From the NCBI RefSeq assembly GCF_000813005.1, contig NZ_JSYP01000001.1, positions 372,001 to 436,000 on the forward strand: DNA of 64,000 nt. Direction: 5' to 3'. The position numbers were made by a program, and so were the translations under genes. The notes below the pieces were generated by a model, which was not told the origin of the DNA, did no database searches, and saw only the letters and a list, made by a program, of their open reading frames with translations. Of the stretch, positions 10,654 through 18,300 are shown in pieces. How positions within the stretch are numbered: position 1 is the stretch's first letter; every line of letters starts with the position of its first letter. Source of the stretch: Flavobacterium sp. KMS. GTDB lineage: Bacteria; Bacteroidota; Bacteroidia; Flavobacteriales; Flavobacteriaceae.

Positions 10654-11547
10654 TTATTTATTCCTAGGATGTGCATCGGTATATACTTTTTTAAGAGCAG
10701 TTAAACTGCTATGAGTATACACTTGTGTAGATGCCAAACTTGAATGTCCTAACAATTCCTTGACTGAATTTAAATCGGCCCCGTTATTTAATAAGTGAGT
10801 CGCAAATGTATGGCGGAGAACATGAGGACTTTTTTTCACTTTTTCGGAGACTTTACTAAAGTATGAATTTATTAATCGATACACAAAGGTTTCATTTAAT
10901 TTTAACCCTTTTTTAGTAATAAAAAAATAATCTTTATCAATAATATTTTCAACACTTTCGCGCTCTTTTACATACAACAAAAACTGTTCGGTAATTACAG
11001 GCAAAACAGGAATAACACGCTCTTTATTACGCTTACCCAACACTTTAATAGTACAAGCCGACGAATCGACATTATTTACCTGCAACCCGATTAATTCTGC
11101 CCTACGTATACCTGTAGTATAAAACAAATCGACTATCAATTTATTCCTCACTTCTTCAAAACCTACAGAATTCCCCATTTGACTCATCAAATCAATCAAT
11201 TCTTTTTCAGAAAAAGGAATCTGTATTGTTTTAGGAGTTTTCAACGCTTTATGTTTCAGCATTGGATTAACTTCTATTTGTTTGATTTTTAAAAGAAATT
11301 TATAAAACGCTTTTAAAGAAGCCATTTTGCGATTAACAGAAACATTAGACACATTACTATCTACAAGCGAAACAATCCAAGACCTAATCTGACTATAATT
11401 TACCTGATCAATATTTTCCTGTTCAAAATGAAGCTTATTAAACGACTCAAAAGAAACGATATCGTTCATATAAGCATTCAGGGTATGCGGAGAGTATTTT
11501 TTCTCCAACTGAAGATATTCCTGAAATGCTTGTTTATTTGTTTTCAT
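10654..11547 (-). CDS. xerC: Tyrosine recombinase XerC/XerD family
   Basis: Site-specific recombinase expected to resolve chromosome dimers at dif; 297 aa, the Xer length. The N-terminal SAM-like core-binding domain covers about residues 1-90. The catalytic domain shows Arg148 (TTGIRRAEL), the HxxR pair His242/Arg245 (PHVLRHTFATHLL), His268 (LLGHSS) and nucleophile Tyr277 (STQVYTHSS). Its chromosomal place between rpsU and hpf, next to core translation genes, argues for a housekeeping Xer rather than a mobile-element integrase. Whether it is the XerC or XerD partner is not decided by the sequence alone. Confidence 0.92.
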   Translation of the reverse strand: MKTNKQAFQEYLQLEKKYSPHTLNAYMNDIVSFESFNKLHFEQENIDQVNYSQIRSWIVSLVDSNVSNVSVNRKMASLKAFYKFLLKIKQIEVNPMLKHKALKTPKTIQIPFSEKELIDLMSQMGNSVGFEEVRNKLIVDLFYTTGIRRAELIGLQVNNVDSSACTIKVLGKRNKERVIPVLPVITEQFLLYVKERESVENIIDKDYFFITKKGLKLNETFVYRLINSYFSKVSEKVKKSPHVLRHTFATHLLNNGADLNSVKELLGHSSLASTQVYTHSSLTALKKVYTDAHPRNK

Positions 11548-11552
11548 AAAAT

Positions 11553-11599
11553 AAAAAAAACCGTTAGCATCAAAGTTATAAAATTTTGATGACTAACGG
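11553..11599 (-). terminator. Terminator after rpsU
   Basis: On the minus strand CCGTTAG (11599-11593) pairs with CTAACGG (11567-11561), with an inner ATCAAA/TTTGAT helix, followed by eight T (A-run 11553-11560). It ends rpsU before xerC. Confidence 0.88.
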
Positions 11600-11623
11600 C
11601 ATTTATTTGAATACAGATTTTAT

Positions 11624-11818
11624 CTAACTCTCCAAGTTGTCTTTCATGTTTTGAATGTAAGCAGCTTTTTGAATTTTGATTCTATTTTTTACAGATGGCT
11701 TAATAAAAGCAGTACGTGCTCTTAACTGACGAACAGTTCCTGTTTTATCAAATTTTCTTTTATAGCGCTTTAATGCTCTATCGATATTTTCTCCGTCTTT
11801 AATTGGTATAATTAACAT
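11624..11818 (-). CDS. rpsU: 30S ribosomal protein S21 (bS21)
   Basis: 64 aa bS21 of the 30S platform, next to the 16S 3' end. The sequence MLIIPIKDGENIDRALKRYKRKFDKTG is typical of the Bacteroidota form. The frame extends upstream to 11869, but the start at 11818 matches the family and sits 8 nt after an extended Shine-Dalgarno sequence. It is bounded by a terminator downstream, so it is probably monocistronic. Confidence 0.96.
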   Translation of the reverse strand: MLIIPIKDGENIDRALKRYKRKFDKTGTVRQLRARTAFIKPSVKNRIKIQKAAYIQNMKDNLES

Positions 11819-11826
11819 AATATTGA

Positions 11827-11837
11827 CACCCCCTTTC
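11827..11837 (-). promoter_or_regulatory. Extended Shine-Dalgarno sequence of rpsU
   Basis: GAAAGGGGGTG on the minus strand can pair over 11 nt, with one G-U, to the 16S rRNA 3' end CACCUCCUUUC. Spacing to the ATG is 8 nt. Such a site is exceptional in this window, where other genes lack a recognisable SD. Published work on Flavobacterium johnsoniae links bS21-dependent sequestration of the anti-SD to SD-mediated control of rpsU itself. Confidence 0.85.
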
Positions 11838-11847
11838 GTTAAGTATG

Positions 11848-11855
11848 CAAAAGTA
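11848..11855 (-). promoter_or_regulatory. Putative rpsU -7 promoter element
   Basis: TACTTTTG matches the Bacteroidota -7 consensus TAnnTTTG. It would give a short leader of roughly 20-25 nt that contains the strong SD. A clear TTG at the -33 position was not found. Confidence 0.5.
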
Positions 11856-12021
11856 AACATTATTTCCAATTACGAGTTATAAATTACGAATTATTTTTTT
11901 ACAATATGTTTATTGAGAGAAGCGAGATGTAAAATCTAAAACGTGAAACATATTAAGACGTGAGTAACAACATCAATACAATTCTTTAATTTAATCTTTT
12001 CACATTTTACGAATCCCTTTT

Positions 12022-12114
12022 CACATATCTCTTTTCACATATCTCTTTTCACGTATCTCTTTTTACGTATCTCTTTTTACGTATCTCTTTTTACGTATCT
12101 CTTTTTACGTATCT
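12022..12114. repeat. 14-bp tandem repeat, ~6.6 copies
   Basis: Consecutive units begin at 12022, 12036, 12050, 12064, 12078, 12092 and 12106 (partial). The unit changes from cacatatctctttt to cacgtatctctttt to tacgtatctctttt, so homogenisation increases to the right. Each later unit contains the palindrome TACGTA. There are no spacers, so this is not a CRISPR. Confidence 0.92.
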
Positions 12115-12132
12115 TAATCGCAATGGAGAGTT

Positions 12133-12210
12133 GCGTGAGGGATTGCAGCGGAAATCCTTTTTTGTTCTTTCTTTTAGAACAAAAAAGATTATAGCGGAAA
12201 GCCCGACCTC
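12133..12210. repeat. Dispersed flavobacterial palindromic element
   Basis: The phrase gattgcagcggaaatcc is followed by a hairpin of cttttttgttct/agaacaaaaaag and then agcggaaagcccgacc. A diverged relative lies at about 48740-48811. This type of sequence is common between genes in flavobacteria. Confidence 0.65.
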
Positions 12211-12254
12211 AAAAAAAGAAGCCACTCAACGTAAAGTGAATGGCTTCTTTTTTT
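12211..12254 (-). terminator. Strong bidirectional terminator after the acyl-CoA dehydrogenase gene
   Basis: A perfect 14-bp stem, aaaaaaagaagcca (12211-12224) with its complement (12241-12254), extended by cact/agtg inside. A and T runs on both sides allow termination on either strand. It ends the gene at 12278. Confidence 0.9.
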
Positions 12255-12277
12255 GTGGGCACGCCCATATTATATAA

Positions 12278-13420
12278 TTAGTCTTTTAGAATATTTCTTG
12301 AAATAACTAATTTCTGAATTTCGGTAGTTCCTTCTCCGATAGTACACAACTTTGAATCTCTGTAGAATTTCTCTACTGGAAAATCTTTTGTATATCCGTA
12401 ACCTCCATGAATTTGAACCGCTTCATTAGCCACTTTCACACATACCTCTGAAGCATACATTTTAGCCATTGCTCCCATTGTGGTTACTGGTCTATGTTGT
12501 TGCTTTAAAAATGCTGCTTTGTGCAATAACAATTCTGAAGCTTCGATTTCGGTTACCATATCTGCCAACTTAAACGAAATTCCCTGAAAACTACTAATCG
12601 GTTGCCCAAACTGGTATCTTTCTTTTGAATATTTTAAAGCTGCTTCATATGCCCCTTTTGCAATTCCTAGGGATAATGCTCCAATTGAGATTCGTCCTCC
12701 GTCAAGGATTTTCATAGATTGTATAAATCCTTCTCCAACATTTCCTAAACGGTTTGCGTCTGGAATTCGGCAATTATCAAAAACCAATTCTGCCGTTTCG
12801 CTGGCACGCATTCCTAATTTATTTTCTTTTTTTCCTGATGTAAATCCTGGCATTCCTTTCTCGAATACAAAAGCTGTCATTCCGCGAGAATCTCCTTTTT
12901 CGCCTGTACGTACAATTACTACTGCAATATCTCCTGATTTACCATGGGTAATGAAGTTCTTCGCTCCATTTACTACCCAATGATCTCCATCTTTTACCGC
13001 AGTTGTATTCATTCCTCCAGCATCTGAACCTGTATTATGCTCAGTTAACCCCCAAGCACCAATATGTTCTGCTGTGGCTAATTTAGGAAGCCATTTTTTC
13101 TTTTGTTCTTCGTTACCAAATGTCAAGATATGATTTGTACATAATGAATTATGAGCAGCAACCGATAATCCTATAGATGGATCAACTTTTGAAATTTCTT
13201 CAATAATGGTTATATATTCATGATAACCTAATCCTGACCCTCCATATTCTTCTGGAACCAGAACTCCCATAAAACCCATTGCTCCTAATTCTTTGAATAG
13301 GGAGATTGGAAATGTTTGCGCTTCATCCCACTCCATTATATATGGACGGATGTTTTTTTCAGCAAATTCTTTTATGGACTGAGCAATCATAGACTGCGTT
13401 TCGTTATAATCAAAATTCAT
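12278..13420 (-). CDS. Acyl-CoA dehydrogenase
   Basis: FAD-dependent enzyme that introduces a trans-2 double bond in acyl-CoA during fatty-acid or branched-chain amino-acid breakdown; 380 aa. It shows the three-domain ACAD layout: helical N-terminus (MNFDYNETQSMIAQSIKEFAEK), FAD-binding WGLTEHNTGSDAGGMNTTAV and NGAKNFITHG, and the C-terminal GGYGYTKDFPVEKFYRD and IGEGTTEIQKLVISRNI with the likely catalytic Glu in the IGEGT block. The start at 13420 is chosen because the 11 extra upstream residues do not fit the family. Acyl-chain specificity cannot be read from sequence alone. It lies just downstream of the HhH protein. Confidence 0.95.
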   Translation of the reverse strand: MNFDYNETQSMIAQSIKEFAEKNIRPYIMEWDEAQTFPISLFKELGAMGFMGVLVPEEYGGSGLGYHEYITIIEEISKVDPSIGLSVAAHNSLCTNHILTFGNEEQKKKWLPKLATAEHIGAWGLTEHNTGSDAGGMNTTAVKDGDHWVVNGAKNFITHGKSGDIAVVIVRTGEKGDSRGMTAFVFEKGMPGFTSGKKENKLGMRASETAELVFDNCRIPDANRLGNVGEGFIQSMKILDGGRISIGALSLGIAKGAYEAALKYSKERYQFGQPISSFQGISFKLADMVTEIEASELLLHKAAFLKQQHRPVTTMGAMAKMYASEVCVKVANEAVQIHGGYGYTKDFPVEKFYRDSKLCTIGEGTTEIQKLVISRNILKD

Positions 13421-13430
13421 TAGTATATTT

Positions 13431-14318
13431 TTAGAACTCCAAATATAAACCAATTATTTTTGCTTTTTCAACAGGAAAGCCCTTAATTTTTATCAAATCC
13501 TCAATATTCTTTATATTTCCGTTCATACTTCGATAGGTGACGATTTGTTTTGCCAGCGCATATCGGAAATAAGGAAAGAGCGCCAGCTCTTTTAAAGACG
13601 CATCATTTATGGCTATTTTCTTGAAATTAGTGAGTTCTGAAATTTTAAAATGACTATTTAAATTTGAAATAACTTCTGGCGAAAGTCCCCAAATATCATC
13701 AAGTTGTTCCATAGAGACAAAATAACCATAACTTTCTTTCTGTTTTAAAATTCGCAAAGAAAGAACTTCTCCTATCCCTGAGACTTTAATCAAATCTTCT
13801 TGAGTAGCACTATTAATATCTACCTGAATAATTTTTTCCTTTTTAGGGAATATCTTCTGATTGGGGTAATTTTTATATTCTTTTGTTTCTTTCTTATTGT
13901 TTACCCAATCTGGAAATTTAAAATACGGAGTCATTACATTTAATAATGAATCTGAAATTTTTGTTACATCCTGAAACTCCTTGGGAGAATTAACATATTT
14001 ATTCTCTTTACGAAAAGCTAATAATCTATCTATTTCCTCTACTGACATGCCTAGTTTATATCCTTTGTAATCTGTAATAAAATTAGGATTGAATAAATAA
14101 ACTTTTTCTTCTCTATTATTATCTGCAGTTTTAATCGAATCTATTTCGCTTTGTAAAGACATCCATTTTTCTTTTTCGGGAAAAAACTGTGATGGGGAGC
14201 TAAAATCTGCAAAAAAGTAAACTAACTGCAAAATGATGATGATTGCAAATAGAAAAAAAATACCGATTCGTTGTTCTCGACTAAACTTAAAGTAAGGAGC
14301 AATTTTTCTAGAATTCAT
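13431..14318 (-). CDS. ComEA-like helix-hairpin-helix protein
   Basis: 295 aa protein with an N-terminal cytoplasmic stub, one transmembrane helix (about residues 19-38) and an outside domain with repeated helix-hairpin-helix motifs. The first (KLGMSVEEIDRLLAFRKENKYVNSPKEFQDVTKIS) spans about 90-125; the second (VDINSATQEDLIKVSGIGEVLSLRILKQKESYG) about 167-200; the third (DASLKELALFPYFRYALAKQIVTYRS) lies near the C-terminus. ComEA-type proteins bind DNA in the periplasm during uptake. This membrane-anchored multi-HhH form is widespread in flavobacteria, and its role in competence is inferred. It ends 10 bp before the start of the acyl-CoA dehydrogenase frame. Confidence 0.85.
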   Translation of the reverse strand: MNSRKIAPYFKFSREQRIGIFFLFAIIIILQLVYFFADFSSPSQFFPEKEKWMSLQSEIDSIKTADNNREEKVYLFNPNFITDYKGYKLGMSVEEIDRLLAFRKENKYVNSPKEFQDVTKISDSLLNVMTPYFKFPDWVNNKKETKEYKNYPNQKIFPKKEKIIQVDINSATQEDLIKVSGIGEVLSLRILKQKESYGYFVSMEQLDDIWGLSPEVISNLNSHFKISELTNFKKIAINDASLKELALFPYFRYALAKQIVTYRSMNGNIKNIEDLIKIKGFPVEKAKIIGLYLEF

Positions 14319-14501
14319 TTTTGATTAAAGCTTAATTTAACTTGGGGCTGTAAGTTATATCAAAAAACTTTATTTTCGTAGGAAAATATTTAAAATTTTA
14401 TCGCCAAATACAAAACAATTTAAATATCTTGCAAAGCAAAATATCCGATTAACAAACAATTTCGCAGAGTTTTAATTATTTTATAACTTAAAATGCACTA
14501 A

Positions 14502-14535
14502 TTGTTTTTATTTTTTATAAAAAAGAATACATTTG
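14502..14535 (+). promoter_or_regulatory. Putative promoter of the amino-acid permease
   Basis: TTG (14502-14504) and TACATTTG (14528-14535) are separated by 23 nt, within the 17-23 nt range used by Flavobacterium promoters. It lies 30 bp upstream of the start codon. Confidence 0.5.
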
Positions 14536-14565
14536 GAGCTTAATAACAATTAACCAAAATAATAT

Positions 14566-16017
14566 ATGTCAATTTGGAAAACTAAACCACTTTCGGTATT
14601 GCTTAATGAAGCTTCCGAATCTGAAAAAGGCTTAAAAAGAACCTTATCTTCAGGGTCATTAGTGGCGCTAGGAGTAGGTGCAATTATTGGAGCCGGATTA
14701 TTTTCATTAACTGGAATTGCTGCAGCTGAACACGCTGGACCAGCAGTTACATTATCCTTCATTCTAGCTGCTATAGGATGTGCTTTTGCAGGTCTTTGTT
14801 ACGCAGAATTTGCTTCAATGATACCTGTTGCAGGTAGTGCTTACACTTACTCTTATGCAACTATGGGTGAATTTATGGCATGGATTATAGGTTGGGATTT
14901 AGTTTTAGAATATGCATTAGGAGCCGCAACGGTCGGTGTAAGTTGGTCGCGTTATTTACTCGAATTACTTAATAAATATAATATTCATCTTCCGCATAAT
15001 TTAATTTGTTCTCCCTGGGAAACATTAAAACTAAGTGACGGAACTATTATTGAAGGAGGAATAATTAACCTTCCTGCTATTATTATCGTTTCATTACTTT
15101 CTTTATTATTAATAAGAGGTACTAAAGAATCGGCATCTATAAACAATTTCTTAGTTATTTTAAAAGTAGCGGTTGTAATTGTTTTCATCGTATTAGGATG
15201 GAGCTTTATTGACAATGCTAACTATACTCCATATATCCCTAAAAACACTGGTGTTTTTGGTGAATTTGGCTGGTCTGGTATTGCTGCTGGAGCTGGAACT
15301 GTATTTTTTGCTTTTATTGGTTTTGACGCTGTATCTACTGCTGCTCAAGAAGCTAAAAATCCTCAAAAAGGAATGCCAATTGGTATTTTAGGTTCTTTGG
15401 TAATCTGTACTGTACTATATGTTTTATTTGCTCACGTAATGACTGGTCTTGTGCCTTATTATGAGTTTGCTGGTGATGCTAAACCTGCTGCAACTGCATT
15501 TGCAAAAACTGGATATACTTTTTTACAAACTGGTTTAATCATTGCGATTTTAGCTGGATATACTTCGGTAATATTGGTTATGTTAATGGGACAAAGCCGT
15601 GTGTTTTATACTATGAGCAAAGACGGATTGTTACCTAAATTCTTTAGTGAAATTCACTCTAAATTCCGTACTCCTTGGAAAACTAATCTTTTCTTCTTAG
15701 TATTTGTAAGTTTATTTGCTGGATTTGTTCCTGTAAGTGACTTGGGTCATATGGTAAGTATTGGTACTTTATTGGCCTTTGTATTAGTATGTATTGGCGT
15801 TATGGTAATGCGTAAAAAATTACCGGATGCTCCTAGATCTTTCAGAACTCCATTAGTTCCTTTTGTACCAATTGCCGGAATTGTAATTTGTTTGGCATTG
15901 ATGTATTCTTTACCAAATGAAAGCTGGATAAGACTTGTTATCTGGATGGCACTAGGTGTTGTTATTTACTTTACTTACGGTAAGAAAAACAGTAAATTAA
16001 ACAATCCTGATAAATAA
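14566..16017 (+). CDS. APC-family amino acid permease (cationic amino acid transporter-like)
   Basis: 483 aa inner-membrane protein of the amino acid-polyamine-organocation superfamily, with about 12-13 hydrophobic segments. TM1 has the signature GVGAIIGAGLFSLTGIAAAEHAGPAV that contributes to substrate binding. Other CAT-type features are CYAEFASMIPVAGSAYTYSYATMGEFMAWIIGWDLVLEYALGAATV and FFAFIGFDAVSTAAQEAKNPQKGMPIGILG. Family knowledge supports amino-acid uptake or exchange; the substrate is not determined. It is monocistronic, flanked by a promoter-like site and a strong terminator. Confidence 0.93.
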   Translation: MSIWKTKPLSVLLNEASESEKGLKRTLSSGSLVALGVGAIIGAGLFSLTGIAAAEHAGPAVTLSFILAAIGCAFAGLCYAEFASMIPVAGSAYTYSYATMGEFMAWIIGWDLVLEYALGAATVGVSWSRYLLELLNKYNIHLPHNLICSPWETLKLSDGTIIEGGIINLPAIIIVSLLSLLLIRGTKESASINNFLVILKVAVVIVFIVLGWSFIDNANYTPYIPKNTGVFGEFGWSGIAAGAGTVFFAFIGFDAVSTAAQEAKNPQKGMPIGILGSLVICTVLYVLFAHVMTGLVPYYEFAGDAKPAATAFAKTGYTFLQTGLIIAILAGYTSVILVMLMGQSRVFYTMSKDGLLPKFFSEIHSKFRTPWKTNLFFLVFVSLFAGFVPVSDLGHMVSIGTLLAFVLVCIGVMVMRKKLPDAPRSFRTPLVPFVPIAGIVICLALMYSLPNESWIRLVIWMALGVVIYFTYGKKNSKLNNPDK

Positions 16018-16032
16018 TATATCTCTCAATAC

Positions 16033-16077
16033 AAAAAAAGGGATTATAAAGTAAGTTACTTTATAATCCCTTTTTTT
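16033..16077 (+). terminator. Bidirectional terminator between the permease and pspC-like gene
   Basis: A ~22-bp perfect stem from aaaaaaagggattataaagtaa (first arm from 16033) to its complement ending at 16077, with almost no loop. It serves convergent genes on both strands. Confidence 0.92.
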
Positions 16078-16093
16078 ATGGAATAAAATGAAT

Positions 16094-16321
16094 TTACAAA
16101 TCAAAAACAGAAGTTCTTTTAGCACGAACTAAATCTTTTAATCTAATCCAGAATGCTAGTGTTAAATATACTCCAAACCACAATCCAGCAGTAACAAAGG
16201 ATATGTATATAAAAAACAAACGAACACTTGTAACTCGCATTCCTAATTTATCGGCTAGCCTAGAAGAAACATGAAAGCCGTATTTTTCAAAAAAGAATTT
16301 AAGCTTAATAATTGCTGACAT
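16094..16321 (-). CDS. Short PspC-domain membrane protein
   Basis: 75 aa protein with a PspC-like N-terminus (FFEKYGFHVSSRLADKLGMRVTSVRLFFIYISFV) and one or two hydrophobic segments ending in WIRLKDLVRAKRTSVFDL. PspC proteins sense membrane stress in enterobacteria. The isolated short flavobacterial form has no demonstrated role that I know of. The start at 16321 is preferred over 16351 because homologous proteins of this type begin at MSAI. It converges with the permease gene. Confidence 0.75.
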   Translation of the reverse strand: MSAIIKLKFFFEKYGFHVSSRLADKLGMRVTSVRLFFIYISFVTAGLWFGVYLTLAFWIRLKDLVRAKRTSVFDL

Positions 16322-16397
16322 ATATTTGATAATTGATTGACAAAAGTACAAAATAAAACAATTACCTAATTTTACAATTATCTCATTCTCTAACTTT

Positions 16398-17681
16398 CTA
16401 ATTACCCTTTAGCAATTCCATCCCTACAACACAATCAAGACATCTGCTTTTATTACAGTATTCATTTTTTAGTTGTAATAATGATTGAGTTTCAAAAGCA
16501 TTTTGAGCATTAATTTTAAACAATTTAAACTTATCTATAACAGTGTTTTTTTCTGGTTTAATTTCGTTTAAAAGTGCAATTAAGTCTTCTGAAACGGCCT
16601 CTCCTTGTTTTTTAGCATAAGCAAATTGCATCGGAATAATCGTATTTACGATAAGTAAATCGACAAATGTTTGTGCCGTTTTCTTCGTCTTTACAGGGCT
16701 TATTTTATCAAACTGATAGTGGTTTTGCCAATATGGTGCAACGGAAACTAAAAGTAAATCATAAATTTCTTTAACCGATTTTAAAGTAATAATCTTAGAA
16801 AATAAATTCTGATGTTTATGATATAAATTAGCTAATTGCGAAAGGCGAATTGTTGGAAAATTATCTGGTCTGAGTTTAAAAAACTGCACAGGCTCTATGT
16901 AATTTTTCTCTAGTTGGTATTTATGTAACAGATAAAAATATCTGAATTTTAAATCTTTAAAATAATTATCCTCTTTTTCAATATCTAATAAGCCTGCATT
17001 TCCAAAAAGCAAGGCTTCTAAATTTTCAACTTCAAAGCTTTCTTTTCTAATTATTGTAAAGGGAATAGATAGGGCTATCTCTAAAAAGGAATTTCCGTTG
17101 ATATTTAAGCCAAAGTTTTTAGCTAAAAAGCAAAACATTACTGCTTCCCAATCATTATTTGTTAATTCCAGCAAATCATAAATAGGCTGTGATTTACGCT
17201 CTAATCTTTCAAAAAACAAACGTTCTTGCCAATTTATGAATGAAAAACTATCAATATCTTTAATTTCTTTTTCGCAAAAAATCCAAGATTTAGGCGCAAT
17301 TAAGGTTTTATAGTTTTTAATAATTTCTTCTGAAACGTAGTTTTTTAAAATCAAGACAGGGATTTCTAGATTGTTTCTATTAAAAATTTCACTATCATGC
17401 TCCCAAACTACATGAAGAATTACATTTTCGTACGCTTTATCTTTTTCATGATGATGCAAATACCAATCAGAAGATTTTAGGTGTATTTCAATATTTCCTG
17501 CCCATTTTTGATTTCCTATTATAACTTGGGCATTAAAAAAATCAGGACCAGCCAATTCCAGATACTGTCCTACATTAATAATGGTAAGTTCTTCATTATT
17601 ATACGTTCTTAGATTTAAAGTATCAAACTTTTTATACTTCCATAGGTAATGCAAAAAATCTTCTTTCATTTTTTTAGCCAT
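16398..17681 (-). CDS. DUF2851 family protein
   Basis: 427 aa protein that matches the Bacteroidota-specific DUF2851 family from memory: MKEDFLHYLWKYKKFD at the start, NVGQYLELAGPDFFNAQVIIGNQKWAGNIEIHLKSSDWYLHHH near residues 35-75, and a C-terminal Cys cluster CNKSRCLDCVVGMELLKGN. The latter could bind a metal. The function of the family is unknown to me. The true start may be the second Met at 17669. No signal peptide or TM segment, so it is probably cytosolic. It lies downstream of the exonuclease gene on the same strand. Confidence 0.8.
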   Translation of the reverse strand: MAKKMKEDFLHYLWKYKKFDTLNLRTYNNEELTIINVGQYLELAGPDFFNAQVIIGNQKWAGNIEIHLKSSDWYLHHHEKDKAYENVILHVVWEHDSEIFNRNNLEIPVLILKNYVSEEIIKNYKTLIAPKSWIFCEKEIKDIDSFSFINWQERLFFERLERKSQPIYDLLELTNNDWEAVMFCFLAKNFGLNINGNSFLEIALSIPFTIIRKESFEVENLEALLFGNAGLLDIEKEDNYFKDLKFRYFYLLHKYQLEKNYIEPVQFFKLRPDNFPTIRLSQLANLYHKHQNLFSKIITLKSVKEIYDLLLVSVAPYWQNHYQFDKISPVKTKKTAQTFVDLLIVNTIIPMQFAYAKKQGEAVSEDLIALLNEIKPEKNTVIDKFKLFKINAQNAFETQSLLQLKNEYCNKSRCLDCVVGMELLKGN

Positions 17682-17729
17682 TTAAAGATTGACTAATGTA
17701 ATTCAAAAAAAGCTAAAAATGAAAGAAAA

Positions 17730-18212
17730 TTACTTCAATAAATATAATTTAGCACATGCCCTAGCATCTGATAATGCTTCGTGATGGTTGAGCTGAATTT
17801 TCATTTCGCGACAGCAATCGCTTAATTTGGCAGGTTTTAGCCCTTTGGCTTTATATATCTTAACTGTGCATTCCCAGCGTGAAGCGATATTTAAATCTTC
17901 ATAGCTTAATCCGCACAATTCCATAGACTTTGCTAAAACATTGCGATCAAAGCTTTCATTATGGGCAACCACGATTCTATTTTCTAAACGTTTCTTGATT
18001 TCCGGATATACTTGAGCAAATGATTTTGCATTTACTGTATCTCTTGGATAAATACCATGTACTCTAATTGTAAATGGTGAATATTCGTTATTAGGTGGCT
18101 TGATTAAAGTAACAAACTCGTCTACTATAACTCCATTCTCTACAGTAACTATACCTACTGAACAAGGATGATATCCTGTAGCTGTTTCAAAATCTATGGC
18201 GGTAAAAGTCAT
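17730..18212 (-). CDS. 3'-5' exonuclease, DnaQ/DEDD family
   Basis: 160 aa stand-alone exonuclease domain related to the epsilon subunit of DNA polymerase III. Exo I is FTAIDFETAT with the Asp-x-Glu pair near residues 6-8. Exo II is IVVAHNESFDRNVL, and Exo III is the NHHEALSDARACAKLY block with His and Asp. The short form, lacking a polymerase or clamp-binding extension, may act in DNA repair or RNA trimming. The start at 18212 places the family's MTFTAIDFET at the N-terminus. Confidence 0.87.
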   Translation of the reverse strand: MTFTAIDFETATGYHPCSVGIVTVENGVIVDEFVTLIKPPNNEYSPFTIRVHGIYPRDTVNAKSFAQVYPEIKKRLENRIVVAHNESFDRNVLAKSMELCGLSYEDLNIASRWECTVKIYKAKGLKPAKLSDCCREMKIQLNHHEALSDARACAKLYLLK

Positions 18213-18231
18213 TATACTAAATTTATAAGCT

Positions 18232-18280
18232 AAAAATGCCACAAACTCAACGAGCTTTCTCGCTAGATTTGTGGCATTTT
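18232..18280 (-). terminator. Terminator after the CBS-like gene
   Basis: Stem aaaatgccacaaa (18233-18245) with tttgtggcatttt (18268-18280) and an inner cgag/ctcg helix. It lies between the CBS-like gene and the exonuclease gene, so they are transcribed separately. Confidence 0.85.
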
Positions 18281-18300
18281 AATTTGTTTTGAATTATGTC

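Larger units (their letters stand above)
11870..12210. other. Gene-free repeat-rich gap upstream of rpsU
   Basis: No coding frame is supported here. It contains a 14-bp tandem repeat (12022-12114) and a flavobacterial dispersed element with hairpin (12133-12210), listed separately. The remainder (11880-12020) is A/T-rich with related degenerate phrases (acgtgaaac, cacattttac). Confidence 0.7.

Noticed and set aside
10654..11547. Phage or integrative-element integrase
   Set aside because: Length, motifs and the position in a core translation cluster fit a housekeeping Xer protein; no att sites or mobile genes are visible.
12022..12114. CRISPR-like array
   Set aside because: Units are 14 bp and directly adjacent without unique spacers; no cas gene is near.
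14550..14762. Minus-strand frame at the permease start
   Set aside because: Antisense shadow of the permease gene with no family resemblance.
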